From the NCBI GenBank assembly GCA_030248215.1, contig JASANG010003130.1, positions 186,001-250,000 of the forward strand: 64,000 nucleotides of DNA, written 5' to 3'. The position numbers were made by a program, and so were the translations under genes. Positions within the stretch are counted from its first letter, which is position 1. Every line of letters begins with the position of its first letter. This document shows, in pieces, positions 14,401 to 29,400 of the stretch. The notes under the pieces were generated by a model. It was not told the origin of the DNA and did not search any database. It saw nothing but the letters and a program-made list of their open reading frames with translations. This DNA comes from Enoplolaimus lenunculus (Eukaryota; Nematoda; Enoplea; Enoplida; Thoracostomopsidae).

Positions 14401-17400
14401 CGCCGGAGAAGTATAGCGCGATCCTTACTCGGAATGAAGGATTCCCACAGATTCTGTTTTATCCTATTGCTGCTCATTCTGACAACGAAAACAATAAACT
14501 AACTTTTTCAACAACCTTTTAATAAACTTATAAAATTACATAGCTAGATTTGTCATTTTTTCGGAGCTCTAAGAAATTGTTTAATATCTAATAACTTCTT
14601 ACAATTTGAATTAGATCGAGAATGACTAAGTGACACAGAGCGATGAGCCAAAGTTGTATTATCTGAAGGTCTGATTGCTTTCGTCTCCATGGTTACCTAG
14701 AACAGAATAGTAGCTTTAACAGGTCATAAGAAACTTGTACAAATAAAAACAACGCAACGTTTTCCTACATTTCTAGATGTCATATTTGTAAAGATACTGG
14801 CATGACAATTGAACCAGAGTCGAAAAATATTGGGAACGGAACCGGAAAGTAAAAATGCTACATTTTCTATGTGAACCAGAGTTCCGGTTGCATCCTTACA
14901 TCCATCGGTCGCAAAAATTCGAAAACAAGCGGAAGGATAACGACAAATACAGATATTAAATCCATTTTTTAAAATTATAAACGTTAAATTTAGTTTTCGC
15001 GGACATCAACGCTTGACTTATAATTTCCAGCGCAAACTTGCAACATGTAAACAACTGCAAAATAGAATTGAGATTTGTGGCTCCCCCAGCCAAGCCTAAA
15101 CCTAAGCCCAAGCTTAAACTAAAACCTAAGCCTAAGCCTGAACCCAGCTTAATCATATAATTCTAATCCTAAGCCCAAGTTGTGCCAAAATCTGAGGATT
15201 TCAAAACCTGTTGGTGATAGTGTACAGGAGCCGAGTTTTTGAACCAGACCCACGATGTTAAGTTAATACTAAACAAATTATTGTTATAACTTACTCGGAC
15301 AATACTTGTTTCGCTATTATCATCAGTTGGTTTTGTGGAAAATGTGATATTTCGTACGGAGTTTGATTTTGAAATTGAGTTTGTGTTGATGCGAGTTAAA
15401 TCGACATTTAATTGACGGGAAACGTAGTTTAGTTCAATTGGAATATTATTTATTCTGAAACAAAACGCTTAGAAGGTTAACGCGTAACAAGAATTCTGTT
15501 CAGTGGATTGTCTCCTATGCTCCACTTGATGAATATAAACATTCCAGGTTAAATTTAGTCCAACTCCGACAACGTTTGGCTCTTGTACAATTACTCCACA
15601 TTAATACCTAGGCTATAGTTTAGGTGTAGGTAAAGGAAAGAAAGGCTTACACCTATATTACCATGAACCCTAAACGTAAATGTGGTCAAGAGTACACAAC
15701 AGTTCAACTTATTCCCTAAGCCATAAAAAACTGCTGACAGTGAAATAAGTTTGACTAATCAATTACAAGATGTAATGTATTGTATAAGCCTATGAATAAA
15801 TCTAAACATAATCCTAATTGTAATGCTAATCCTAACCCTTAGCCTAAGCATAATGATGAACGACAAATTGTCGAGTCGATGAAATATCGGATTACAAGTT
15901 GTCAGGCGATGAATTGTCGTGATAAATAAGCACTGCATAAAAATTAGCCACTAAAGATGTTTCGTCTGAAGTAATTTTCGTGAACCAATTATTGTTTCTA
16001 TAATTGTGATCCATACTTATGGCACATGTAAAAAATTGATACCCTCTCAGCTGATATTAAACTGAATAAAATACATAAAGCAAAAAAAGAAATAGCGAAA
16101 ACAATATGAAACTAACATTAATAATGCCTCCAAGTGCGCTGAAAGCACAAATCAATAAAATACCAATTGGTTTCAGATTACTCATCCTATCATAAAAGAG
16201 CAACCTATTATATACAACAGCAACAATCCTCTGTGTAGAATTTGGTACCTGTCTCTGGCGAACTCAAAGGGACCACCCAAGTCATGCTACCAAACAGGGA
16301 TCAAAACTGAAATCCTGTACTAAAATTTAGTTCTAAAATTGCGTTTGTTTCTCGCTCGCTTCACTCGTAAGCTATTTTTCATTGTTGTTTATGAACCCTC
16401 TCACAAATTTTGAGGTCAGTCAATGGTACCAGCAACCTGATTCCGTGCCAACCCCCATAATGACGCTGGGGCAGCAGAACAAAAGGGAACCACTCAATTG
16501 AGATGCGTTTTAGCTTTAATTAGATGCATTATTTGTCTGTAAATAATAAAAACATCAATTAAGAGTTTGATTAGCGAACGCTGTAGAAAGCTTTCAAGTT
16601 TGTTATAGTTCATGATAATTAGCGGTTGGTTTTGTGGTTAAGACCACTTACAAGGATAACACGGGGGGCCGTAGTTTTTGCTGACAGGTGCTGATCGCAT
16701 CGTCTAATACCGAGCTGTACGTATTAATGCAGTTGCTTCGTCAACTACATCATGGGTTCCGCACGTAAATATCCTCGTCCTGGTCAAAAACGATTTTTGA
16801 AACAACGAGCGTCGACGCGCGTCCTTTTTAAAATCAAATACTATTTGGGACGAACAACGAGCGTCGTCGCGCGTCCTTTTTAAAATCAAATACTATTTGG
16901 GACGAACAACGAGCGTCGTCGCGCGTCCTTTTTAAAATCAAATACTATTTGGGACGAACAACGAGCGTCGTCGCGCGTCGTTTTTAAAATCTAATATTAC
17001 TTGGGACGAACAATGAGCGTCATCGCGCGTCGTTTTTAAAATCAAATACTATTTGGGATGAACAACGAGCGTCGTCGCGCGTCGTTTTTAAAATCTAATA
17101 TTATTTGGGACGAACAATGAGCGTCATCGCGCGTCGTTTTTCAAATTTAATACTATTTGGAACGCGCGGAAACGCTAAGTGCCGAGCGTCGTCGCGCGTC
17201 GTTTTTAAAATCTAATACTATTTGGGACTCACGGCGTCGCTAAGCGCTGACCCTTTCGTTCAGCTGGTCTGCTACAGCGGACCAAAGAACGATTTTGGGT
17301 TAGACGTCTTTATAGGTAAAAGTTTTGACTTAAGAACTATACGATTTTGAAACTTTTTGCTTATATTTCAGCTTTTGTGATTTCTCGCTGTTCATTTTAC

Positions 17401-20400
17401 GCCCAAACTTGAATTCTTGATTAACTATATTTCTTTATTTAGACAGAATCCTTAGACAGAAAAGTTTTTTTATTAAAAGTTCGGCAGTTTATAATCTGCG
17501 CTATTTAACTATCTAAAAGGTTAAACTAACTTGATTTAAGCTTAAATACTTCTAGCAGTATTAAACGAACTTTCTAGATTAACTAAACAAACTGGTGATT
17601 TACGCTTTGATTTAAAATCCGTCATATTTTTGGTTTAATCTTTTAGCCTAAAATCGCCCAAACTAAACAATATGTTAGTTTAAATTGCATTGAAATTTAT
17701 TTTGTCCGTCCAGCGATTGAAGATTTGCTTAAGCTCATATTCAGGTTTAGTTAAGCTATAATTTAACTTTAAGTTTTTAGAAAGAACGAATTGTTTAGGT
17801 TCAAAATTTTTTCTGCTAAGGTGAATCTGCCGGTAATATTTTCCAAATGTATCATTGACAATTTACCGCAAGTATTACAGTGAGTCAGTTCAGATTTCGA
17901 CGATTTAATAGACAAACCAAAGAAAAACAACTGATGGACCACGAATGACACTCACTTGTTTACTTGTATAACAAGAAAAGTTGATAAATTCAAATTGTAT
18001 ATTTTAAGCAACCAATCAAATTATTTTCCTTCAATTTAACTTCGAACACCGGGTTACAATCAAAACTCAACCAATTATGCTCATTCCACAGCCCATGTGA
18101 CAGACAGCTTTTGGCACTTTTTTTTGCTTCATTCCACAGAACTGAAATGTGGGGGGAACCACTTGCCACGGGTGTTCACGGGGACGGCAGCTTCCAAATA
18201 ACTCAATAAACGAAACTTTTTCTACGTGGGGGACTTTTCTCGTGTGGAAGGAAGTGAAAAAGTGCCGAAGTTTTCTCGCTGACATGTTCCTTCTACCCAG
18301 ACTGTTCAAATTCTCTGCCCTTTGCCCCAAGAACACAATTGTTTACATTTCGGCTCAGCTTGTTTACCATATTAGCTTGCAACAATAACAAACAACGCAC
18401 TCCGACATCAAAAAGTCGTCTGTCTATTGTTTCCATCAGCTTTACCCAAAATCACCACAACCCAACGTACCTTCTTTACTTGTCACAAATTCATAATTAA
18501 TCCGTTGTACCCTGCCTACCATAAACTGTTTAAAATTTTATTTAAAGTTTTCCAAAAATGTCGCAAAATTGCATTAAAATCAGCGACAACAACAAAATTT
18601 TGAAATTTTAAAAATGACTCTCTCTCAGACGATTACAGTTTTCGGAATTCACTATAAGCCATCTTTACCACAAGCTGTAAACAGTACAACAAATACAGAC
18701 AAAAACTGTAAATTTGTTGTTATCCAGCCAGTAGAGTCTTTGTCGTTCGGGTCGCCCGTTTTGCAATATCGCTAAAAACCCCCACCCAGCTTAAAAACCA
18801 TTACGAGCCTGATATGGTCGTACTAGGTAAAGCCTAAACTAACTTGCCTTGATTTAAGTTTAAGCTAACTTAGCAGTATTAAACGAACTTTCTAGATTAA
18901 CAAATCTAAAAGGTAGGTTTACGCTTAAACTAATTTGAAATCTTACATTTAGTTTAAGCTAAACTTATTGAATTCTTAGATGCACATAATTTCTGGACTG
19001 CACAGGCAACTGTTACTTTTAACGAAAGATAAGTTTAACAATTTCAACTCGTATTAAACTGAAAAATATCTTAAGTTAAACTTACAATTGTAGTTTACTT
19101 TATTTGGTCGAACCACTAAAGTTTTACATAAACTAATAATCAAGTTTAGTTAAGCTATAATTGAAGTTTAAGTTTTTGGATAGCAGCCCAAATTTTGGTT
19201 TGTAGAGGGCCACAGCAAATATTGAAATTGCTATAGTTTTTACTTCAGGCTCAATTAATTGGTTTTGCTAAAGCAATTTCGAAACTACTAGAAGGGTCAC
19301 ACCACTGGCTCACCCCTGGCGCCTTTCTGGATACGATCTTCGGCTACAACTGTCAATTCAGTGTTTCTGATGATGATTTGAGTAAAAAGTACAATCTGAG
19401 ATGAGTATCTATTTACTTCCTCCCCATACCAGTGTTAATTTAATCCAAGACGAAAGTTATTTCCCTTGTTTTATATTATTGCATTATCGCCTGCTTAGGC
19501 TCAGGCTTAAACATAGACTTTCGGCTGCGGCTTAGGTTTAAGCTTAAGCTTAGGCTTATTCTATGGGTTTAGGCTCACGCTTGTTATATGTGAGGGGAAA
19601 CTTTGGTGTGCAAAACTAAGCAAATACCTAAAAACATTGTTACTTTTGAGTGGTGTAGACGGACAAACTGCTAGGAAAGCTTCAAAAGCTGCTATAAAAG
19701 CTGAAAACCAGCTGTGAGACCTCAAAACAAATACAGACTTTGGATTAAGTCACTTGTTGTAAAATTCGCTTAACAAATTTGTAACATTCTCCAATTGTTA
19801 AAACTTTAAATTCGACAAGCAAAAAATTAATATGTTTCGTCCAACGCAGGTCGAATGTCGCTCAAACCATATTGATTCAATGCAAGTTGAACATTAAAAA
19901 CGACAAAAAATTGAGTAAATTGCGGCAAAATAAAACATATTTCACCAGGCCCGTAGCCAGCTTACCTTGCTAGCGGTGGCTAAAAAATTTTTCAAGGGGT
20001 GCATTCAAGGGTTTTCAATGAGTTACAAACAAGGTTGAAAATTTTCTGGGGGGGCTAAAATTTTTCTAGAGGGGCTGAGCACCACATCCACCGGGCCCCC
20101 TTTGGCTATGGGCCGGTATTTCACAGACAGCAAAAACGTAATTACCCCGGCCTTAGGGGGCATACAGGAAATGTGTACGAGGGTAACTATTCCAAGAACG
20201 CAGTTGGAACAACCGGAAACCATTAACCGTCGACCTGTGCGAACAGTACTTGATTGGCTTAAAAGCACTAAAAAGCAATATAAACTTAAAATACGCTTGA
20301 AGCTACAGTAATGCGTTTAACTAACTCGAGCTGCTAACGCAACGTTCAATTTATAAACCATTTTCACTCAGTACCCAAGCCAAGGCTTTCAACCGGGATC

Positions 20401-23400
20401 CAAATCATAAGTTTTGTATTAAAATTAAGTATTAAAATTGCGTTTGGTTCCCCTCATTTTATCGGTAGCGCCCCCGTCAATAATTACCGAATCCTCCCCA
20501 TTGCACCAGACTATTAATTCATGATCAGAGTTCACACTAATTGAACCTCTGCTCACTGCCCTTTAACCCTCTGGGGCGGATCTCAACCAGTCCTTAATTT
20601 TCACTGCTGTTGATTCGACAAAAAAGTTTGACAAAATTGTACAATTTCGTCTGGTCTCTGATCATATCAAATCCAAGCGCATAGTTTGTAATAGTGGACT
20701 TTGCAACAGCGTACGAAAGAATTTTATGATTAAATCATTGCCTCGGTCAACGATCTAGACGCTCAGTGAACCTAAGAAAGTTCAGTAAATCACTCGTACA
20801 ACGCGGAGAATCACTGAATCTCGTGGGTTCTTTGGGCGCCCATACAATGGACTTCGCGAGACGCAGCCTCAGCGTTGCGATATACAAAATATTACTGTAA
20901 GCAATGGAGTAATTGAGTAATTAATGGATGGACATAGCACATATTGATCCTTGTTTACTTTCCTCCCAACACTACTGATAATATCTATGATAGAAAAATT
21001 CTTCCATTTTTAGGGTAGCGATGGTATGGGCACGCTTTGCTTTCCAATCAGCGGTGGTGTTGCTCCTTGAACCTCCGCAATTTCAAGGGATCCTAAGGCC
21101 AAGATCAACGCACAAAGCAGTTTTCAGACCAGATTCCAAAAAACGCAGTATCAAAAGTACTTCAATAAACATTTAAGCTGTTCCAATGGTCATCTGCTTA
21201 GTGTGGAGGTTTGAGAGGAACTTTTTGTGGCGGAAGGACTTAACAAGTACTACCACATATCCAAGAGCGTCGCCACAGGAGACATGGAAGCCGTGCCCCT
21301 GTCTTACAAATTTAGCTATTGCCAACTCAAATAGACTCGGCCAGATGAGTTCTTGCGTGTGTTTAGCGCAAAAAGAACAAGATAGATTCAGTCGTACTAA
21401 AAGTAAATAATCTTGAATTGCAATTGTAGGGAACCCCAAAATTATTCAATTCCCTCCAAATACTCTCTAAAAACTTAAACTTAAATTACAGCTTAACAAA
21501 CATGAATATTAGTTTAAGTAAAACTCAAATTGCTGGACGGACGAACTAAACTAGAATTTTAAGTTTTACTTAATCTAACATATATTTTAGCTTAACACGA
21601 GTTTAAGTAAGCTTATTTTTGGTTTAAGCAACAAGTCTATCACAGAAATTATGTGTATCTAAGATTTCATTAAGCTTAGCTTAAACTATAAATACGTAAA
21701 ATTATAAATGAGTTTAAGCGTAAACCAACCTGTTAGTTTTGTTAATCTAGAAAGTTAGCTTAATATTGCTGGATTATCTTAAGCTTAGATCAAGTTAGTG
21801 TAAGCTTTTTGAGAGTATAATATTCTGCGGACGCAGCTGCACATATTCCCAATTTCTTGGACGATGAGAAACAATTGGTAAACTTTAAGACATTCGGGTC
21901 ATTGACTATCCGCCATAGTGAAGTTTTGTACTCTGAAAAATTTCGTTCCAAAAATTGACGAAATATTGCAGGCAACAAGCAAAACTTAAGGAAACTAATA
22001 GTACGTATACGCGATAAATTTAACTTAAAAAGCATGAACCGATCCGCATTAAAGCCAATCTAATTCTCAATATTATAAAATAGACAAAAATAAAATATAT
22101 TTATAATTATAACGGTAATATTCACTGGTAAAATCATTATTTATCACCAGAACAACTTGGCAAAATATTTTCTTCAAAAATACCCAATCAAACCAAGTTC
22201 GCAAAATGTTTGCATTGATGTTTTTAATTTTAAATCAGCAAACAGTCCAAATTTAGCAATGTCCAGTTTGTAAACAGCAACATCTCCTACCATACATACT
22301 CATGAACGAAATGTAAAAAGTTTACTCAAGGTACAATAGTACCTTTAGAGAATAATTTAAGATAGTATTTTTAGTTAAAATAAGAGTAAGATTTCACCTG
22401 CTATTGTTGTTTTAGAGTTTAAATTGAAAACTCAATTTAGTGGCTTGACATATTTATATCGGAATGCTATTTTAAGCTTTTTCGATAACTGTGTTTTAAC
22501 CAGCGGCGACGCAAAATAAGCAGAGTTGTCATTTAACATATGCAATTTCGCGGGATCTATTAAGCGCTAAACAGCTATTTTGAATAAATTTTGTTAAAAT
22601 TTTAGTTTCTTGTTACCACTGCACCGTCAGCTGATTAGTTGAAAAGTAAGAAATTTGTCAGGGCTCAACTTTTAATTTTGAAATTACAAAACTAATACCG
22701 AAAACAACGCAAGACAGGTAATAAAATACCGGATGTAACACCGGAACTGGATATCCAAAATACCGAATTTTCCGACCGTACCTAAAATTTCAATTTCAAT
22801 TTGACTGTAATTGTAACACCAGCTGAAACGCTTAAATTGCGTTCGCAATATAATTATCCTTACATATTTAATATGTTTTAAACCCAAATACTTCACAAAT
22901 TTACAGGTGCTACGACCAATGTGTAGAAAAGGATCGTCACACTAGTATAAGCATATTCCTAACGCCTAAACGTAAACAAAAAACATTAGTCTAAGCTGAA
23001 CCTTACTGTAAGTCCCACAGAAAAACGTTCCGACCCTGATCTTTATATTCGGTGCAATAATCACAAAAAGTAACAAAAATATAACAAATCTACAAATAAA
23101 CAACTATTTATCGCTCCGTTTTGCCAGTTTACTTAACATCACACCGCCTTAGACTAAATCAGACAAAAAATAAAGCTCAAGAAGTCACTTGCTTATCGAC
23201 AAAAAAACTAATACTTTCGCTTAACACATGCCAAGCTAAATTATAGTGTGAAACCATAAATAAACAATATATATACTGACCGTGCTATTGCTCACAGTTG
23301 GCAAGCTTATTTTGTTGCTACGCAACATCCAGTGTTGTACTTAAAATGTTGTTGTATAAAGTGACGATGTTAGGAGCTTGCGACCTTATATCATGTCGGG

Positions 23401-26400
23401 TTTCGATGTTCAAAGGCTTTGTATGAAGTAGAAAAATATCAGAATTTTTGATACACGGAAGCTATAGTTTGAGGCAAAAATTAGCGTCAGGTTTTGCCAT
23501 TCTAAACAGTAGCGGATCCAGAAGGTTTTGACAGGGACTGGCATAGTGAATAAAAACTCGCCGAGCGAAGCAAGCCAGACGCCAAACGTCGCGGTAATTA
23601 ACAATATTTTTGTTTCGTGTCCAGTCCGGTGGACATTGTGATCCATGGGTGCCTTGCAATATAGCCTTGGTTTAGCGTTTTACAACCTGAACGTCTATAA
23701 ACTACTGGCAACCAAAAGTCAACACAGGTACAATTGAGAAGAAAATCTCGCGAGCGAAGAAAGCAATAACCATACGCGTTCTGTATGAAATGTATAGAAT
23801 ACTAAAACAAAATTTTAGTTTGGGTCGGTCTTTTCGGAGATATGTAATAATGATGTCCACCAGTAAACAGGTGCCGAAGTAGAGGTGATACAAAGATGGA
23901 ACTCGCTTTCTTCGTGTTTAATTTCACTACAAAAATAGTTTTGTCGATCTCAATGATGTAACTCGATCTTAGATCGACTAGTCCCTCCGCTATCTTGATA
24001 TCTATATATTAAAGTTGAAACACCCCATATACGTATTTTGGGCAGGGCACCGTTCCAGCACAAGTAAATATTGTTTGTAACAATATTTAACACATAGTTC
24101 TACAATATAATAAAACTAAACCGTATAAGTTAGTTTGCTAATAGTCTAATTCTGTAAGATTAAGAGCGGGTTAACGAATGCTATCTTTGGTATACTACTG
24201 TATTGACTCGAATAAGAGGGGGAGGGATAATAAATGGGGGTCTCCATTTTGAGTCCGAATCAACTGGAGTCCGTATCCCTAATAAGAGTCCGTAAGCGGA
24301 TAGACTCCCTAAACCCTAGAGTCCGTAAATGTCTATTAACCCTAATTGTAGCGTATAAATGACTCCTGGACCAAATAACTTGAGTTCAAAACTTTAAAGC
24401 GTACTTAAATTTTGAAAATACATTTCTAAGTATAACCTTGTATTATCGCTCAAGCTATCGACACAAGATAAATAAACGTTTAATTCAACGGATAATTGCA
24501 GTACCGGATAGTAACGAAGGGTGGCGGAGCATGGGTTAAAAATAAATAACAGTCTGTAACCGAAAAACAAGGGGGTACCCTCTGGAGAGGCCAAATAATA
24601 TCAGATTCCCTCTTATTCGGGTCACTACAGAATACACTTTGCGAAAACGTGTGAAACCCGGGCCCTTTAGGCAAGTTGCACGTGAGTGCAAGAAGGGCTA
24701 CTAGTTTATATTAAAGCTGACATAAAAACAGCACCACAGGTGAAATTGTTTTCAAATGTAATCAACAATAAACACTTCAGATCTAAACGAAATTACTTAA
24801 ACAGCCCAAAAGTAAAACGTTGTTGGTCAGGTAGCGAACGTAATTTTAGTATAAACTATTTCTCAAAAATTTTCAAATATATTCGCTAGCTTGAATTTTA
24901 AACCAAACTTGAAGCAACCGTAAATGTTAAACTTTAAGCTGACAAACGCTAAACACCATCATGAATTTTCTTAAAAAAACTATAAAATATGCAATGAAAA
25001 TATATACCAGGATGTTTAAACCGCAAAAGTGATCTTACCGTTTCAGCAGAAGCCCTTCAAGTTCAATTCTGAAACCATTTGACTCTGATGAAATCTACAA
25101 AAAATAAGTAAGACACCGTACAGTTTAGCAAAATGTTTGCACATGTAACTATGCAGAATTAGCATAGATAGGGTGACGCAAAACTTTTCGTGCAGTGCCG
25201 TTCGTCACCGTCCGTCACAATACGATATCGTGTGTAAATAGTTCATCCACGATACCACACGGTGACGTACGGTGGGACGGCGCCGAACGACATCAAAAGT
25301 ATAGCACCACCCTTAGTAAGGCTCTGTTCGCAATATAAGAATTACACGTAGATGTGAAATAACACCTGTTTGTAGTACTCCAATTCCGCAAATCACACAG
25401 CGAACACTTACATAACAAGAACTCAAGATGATATTATGTGTCTCTAACAATATGATCCCATTATAGAAAAAACTATATTCTGCTGAGGATAAGGGTGACG
25501 CCATACTTGTCGCACGGACAGAGCCGCAATAAGAAACTTTTGTTTCCAGATTTGCGGAATTCTTACGTCCTTCCGCACTGTGCCGGATTGCGTCAGACGA
25601 CGCTGAATGGCGTCGACCGATGCTGGGTGGCATTCAAATAATCAAAAAGCATAAACACCATCCTAAAGCTTGTTTACAATTTTGAGTCAGTATTTTTAAA
25701 GTTTCGACCACACAATGCACATTTGGAATCAAATCTTGCAAATCTGCTATGATAAATTTCAAATCGTCATTTAGTGTGGGATTCACTATTTCAAAATTAC
25801 CATATAACTCAGTGCTGTAGAAAGTACCCCTCAAACCCCGTCTGTCGCAGGGGGGGCAGTGTGTCCAGAAGGTTAATTTTTGGCTAATAGATAATTATGT
25901 TTCTCTGTCCAGCTTGCAAAGATTTGAATCGCAAAAAATCTTTCCGTTTCGCGTGAGAATGTTTGTTTACGATTTTACTTGCGTGTACAGCGTTCAAATA
26001 GCTGTACATAGCAAAAATATAAAGGTGTTATTTTTGGGAGTAAACCTGTTCGCCAACTCTCATGATCATTAGACTTCGGCCTTCACTCTGGTTTGAAATA
26101 CCACCCCCATCGAGCGCTACTGGACTGGTCATTTTTAATTTTTGAAATTATTGCGGCTATTTTTAATCCAAGTTTCATGAATAACTTTTTTATGCGACAA
26201 ATATGTCGTGGTGGATTCGAATTTCTCAAGTTTTCAGAATACGAATTTAGAACTTCCACCACAGTGCAAAAATGGTAAGTCATATTTAATGCGATTCATT
26301 GAGTGGAATTTGACTCTGGCGGAGTGCAATTTCGACTCAGTTTGTGTAGTCCGGAAAAGCCTATTTCGGAGCGAGTCAATTTGATTCACCATTTTTGCAG

Positions 26401-29400
26401 TGCAACTTCGCGAAACCGTAGATGCTGTCTACTTAGTTATTTTTGATGTTGCAAGTCGACTATATTATCAATTCATCCGAACACTACGTCGTCCAGCACT
26501 CCATTAAGAATACAGAATACTTAAAGTCTTATTTTAGATGCAAGTTTCTGTAACCAAAAATTGCAGCTGCAATTTGCATGTTTTAAATTATTGTTCGAAA
26601 CCAATTCTTCATAAACTTGCAGTTGCTTGTGTTTGCTGCAAAAACATATTCGTGCATATTGCAGCTGAGAATGTTAAATCTTGCACGTGTGAGTAGAGCT
26701 TAACAGAATATATTAATAATTAGTCACAGGCACCGATTTTTGAGTGACCTCCACACAAAAACCCGGTTCAATCACAAAGTAATATTTTTGCTATGACATG
26801 CAATGCGAAATTCCAATGCTAATATATATTTCAGCGTGGGACGCAAAAGTGAGAAATAACAAATTTTCTCATGAATCCCATTTTTCTGGTTTGGAAGGTC
26901 TTGACCAACTTTAGCCACGGCCCTGTTTGCACTTATCACCTGGTGATACATCTTATACTTTTGAACCACAAGAGCCAAATATTTGAAATTTGCCAAACTT
27001 TTTACAATTTTAGTTTCACGCAACTACCGTCCACAATTCGATTCCGCGACAAGGTGTGTTTCGAAGTTTACAACTGTGTTATAATAGGTGCTATACGCAT
27101 TTGAAAATACTGCTCAAGATTTGACTGAAGTTTGAATAAAAAGCATTAATAATATACACCTTGTTACGATATGGACAGTACGAGACTTTGACCTTAGTTT
27201 GATCCACATATCGCACCATCACTTGTGTCAACGTAATGTCTAAAATTTAAAACAATTTCATAGAAGTCACGTTAGGTGCGCAGCTACGGAGGGCAAAAGG
27301 CAGGAGTCGCCGCGCTTTACGAACAGCTTCCACCACTTGTCCCAACTTTTTTCCACTACATTAAAAGAATTCGATACGAAAATTTTCTCGCCTTCTCTGA
27401 AAATGTTGCCCCCTCTGGCCTCTAGTAAAAAACTGCTAGCTGCGGGGTTGGGCTACATCAGTTATGTATATATTGCATGTATCAAAAACCCTGAACTGGT
27501 TATTTATCAGGTAATGCGGTTCACGTTTCTTGATCCCTTTCAACCATCATTATCCTTAATATTTGAAATATAGGCGACATCCAAATAAGCGGTACAGGTG
27601 AAATTTTTACGCGTAAAAAACCTCACACTACAGCTCTGGAAGAAGTTGCATGAATCGTTACAATGTATCCGCATTGTACATGTTTAAGTCCAGTGTCAAC
27701 TTTGACTGTAAATCAATCTCGTCACATACATATTTTGGGCATTGTTCCAGCAGAGAAGTGAACAAAGTTTTGATTCAATTATAAACGTAAACATTGATAA
27801 TAAAATTATCGTTCTACGAAAGAAGTTGGGCGCATAGATTCACTAATACAACCGCAAAATTTGCGCAAGAGTAAGCGGCTCATGTATAGAACAGGGCCGG
27901 ATCGTTTTCCGGAGAGCCTATAATAGACTCAGTTTAAGCTTTGGACTAATTTTTCTGTTTAGGCTTAGGCTTAGGCTTAGGAATATGCTTGCTTATACTA
28001 CAGCTCCGGCCCTTTTCTATACTTGGGCCGTGTAAGCTATGACTAATAAAACGGTTTAGAACGTTCAGACTTCGCCTTGCTTATCACTAAATTTGTTACA
28101 TAACTCTTAAATACCAGCGTGTTTGAGTGTTGCACATGTGTGCAACTACGTTTACTACTAGTTGTTGAGAGATTATTTGAGAATGTTATAATTAGTGCAT
28201 GTAACATTTTGAAACTTACCAGCAATTAAAATACGAAAATAAGCGGAATGTTTCGACAGAGAAAGCACATTGTAATCGTTTGATTTCCTGGCCACTGTTC
28301 TGAAATTATACTTTTTAAATAATTTTGGTTGTGATTACAAATTTTGTTCAGTTCACTTGTGTTGTTTTTTGGTCACATAAATTAAATTTCAAACGCAATT
28401 ACCGCAGTTTCAAGTGTATTGCATTTTAATAAAAAGCTATACATGTTGATCGATGTGAGAAAATGAGCTAAATTGTATGTTTAATTATTGTAAATTGAAT
28501 TCTACTTGAAAAATACTGTAATCAAATACGTGACAATCAGGGTGCAACCGGAATTCCGGTTCCGGCATTTTTTCACCTTCCGGTTCCGGTTCCGGTAATT
28601 TTTTACCGGATTTAAAAATTCCGGTGTTAAAATTTGGCCGTTTTCTTAACTTTGATAATTTTTAAGAATCTCTTTTGAAAGCCACTTGTACTCCGAATAT
28701 AAGCCATTGATGGTGGATTTCACTTCAGTCGACGACGAAAATCTAAAATACAACAAATAAAATAAATACCTATGTTCGACTAAGGTTATTTCACAAATAA
28801 TAGAGCAAAAAATAAGATTCGAATGAAATTTTTGGTGAAATGCATTTTTCACTTTCCGGTTCCGTTTCCGGTTCCGGTTCCGGTAAAATTTTCAAATTCC
28901 GGTTCCGGTAAATTGTAATTCCGGTTGCACCCTGGTGACAATTCAAAAAGTTTTCAAAAATCCAATCTTACGAAAGCATATTCCTTAATTTAATTACCTG
29001 TATGGAATGTAGTACGTAAAGTTGGTTCGTTTTGATTTTTCTGGCAGCGAATCTAAAAAAACGGGATCAAAGTAACATAGAATTAAGGGTTGCGCTATAC
29101 TTTTTTACGTGCGGCGACGTCCGTCACCCGGACCGCGTCGTCCGTCACCGTGCGGCGCTGTCCATTACCGTGCGGTATCGTACGCAAATAACTCATGTGC
29201 GATAACGTATGGTTACGGACGGTGACGGGCTGCGCCGTACGGGTGACGGACGGAGACGGATGGCACCGTACTGGTGACGCACGGTGACAGACGGCCCCGG
29301 ACGTCAAGTATAGCGCAACCCAAAAACGTAAACAACATAAAGGTTATGTTGTTATTCACTGGCACTTTGTGATAGCGTATTTTAAATATAAAAATTGTAA

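Noticed and set aside
18067-18388. Overlapping ORFs on both strands at a GC-richer block
   Set aside because: The sequence has a diverged partner near 42,420-42,480 (ttttctacg…agtgaaaaagt), so it is a repeat rather than a gene.
26222-26290. Plus-strand exon ending ATGgtaagt
   Set aside because: The donor is part of a MITE inverted end; the same sequence recurs at the other end.
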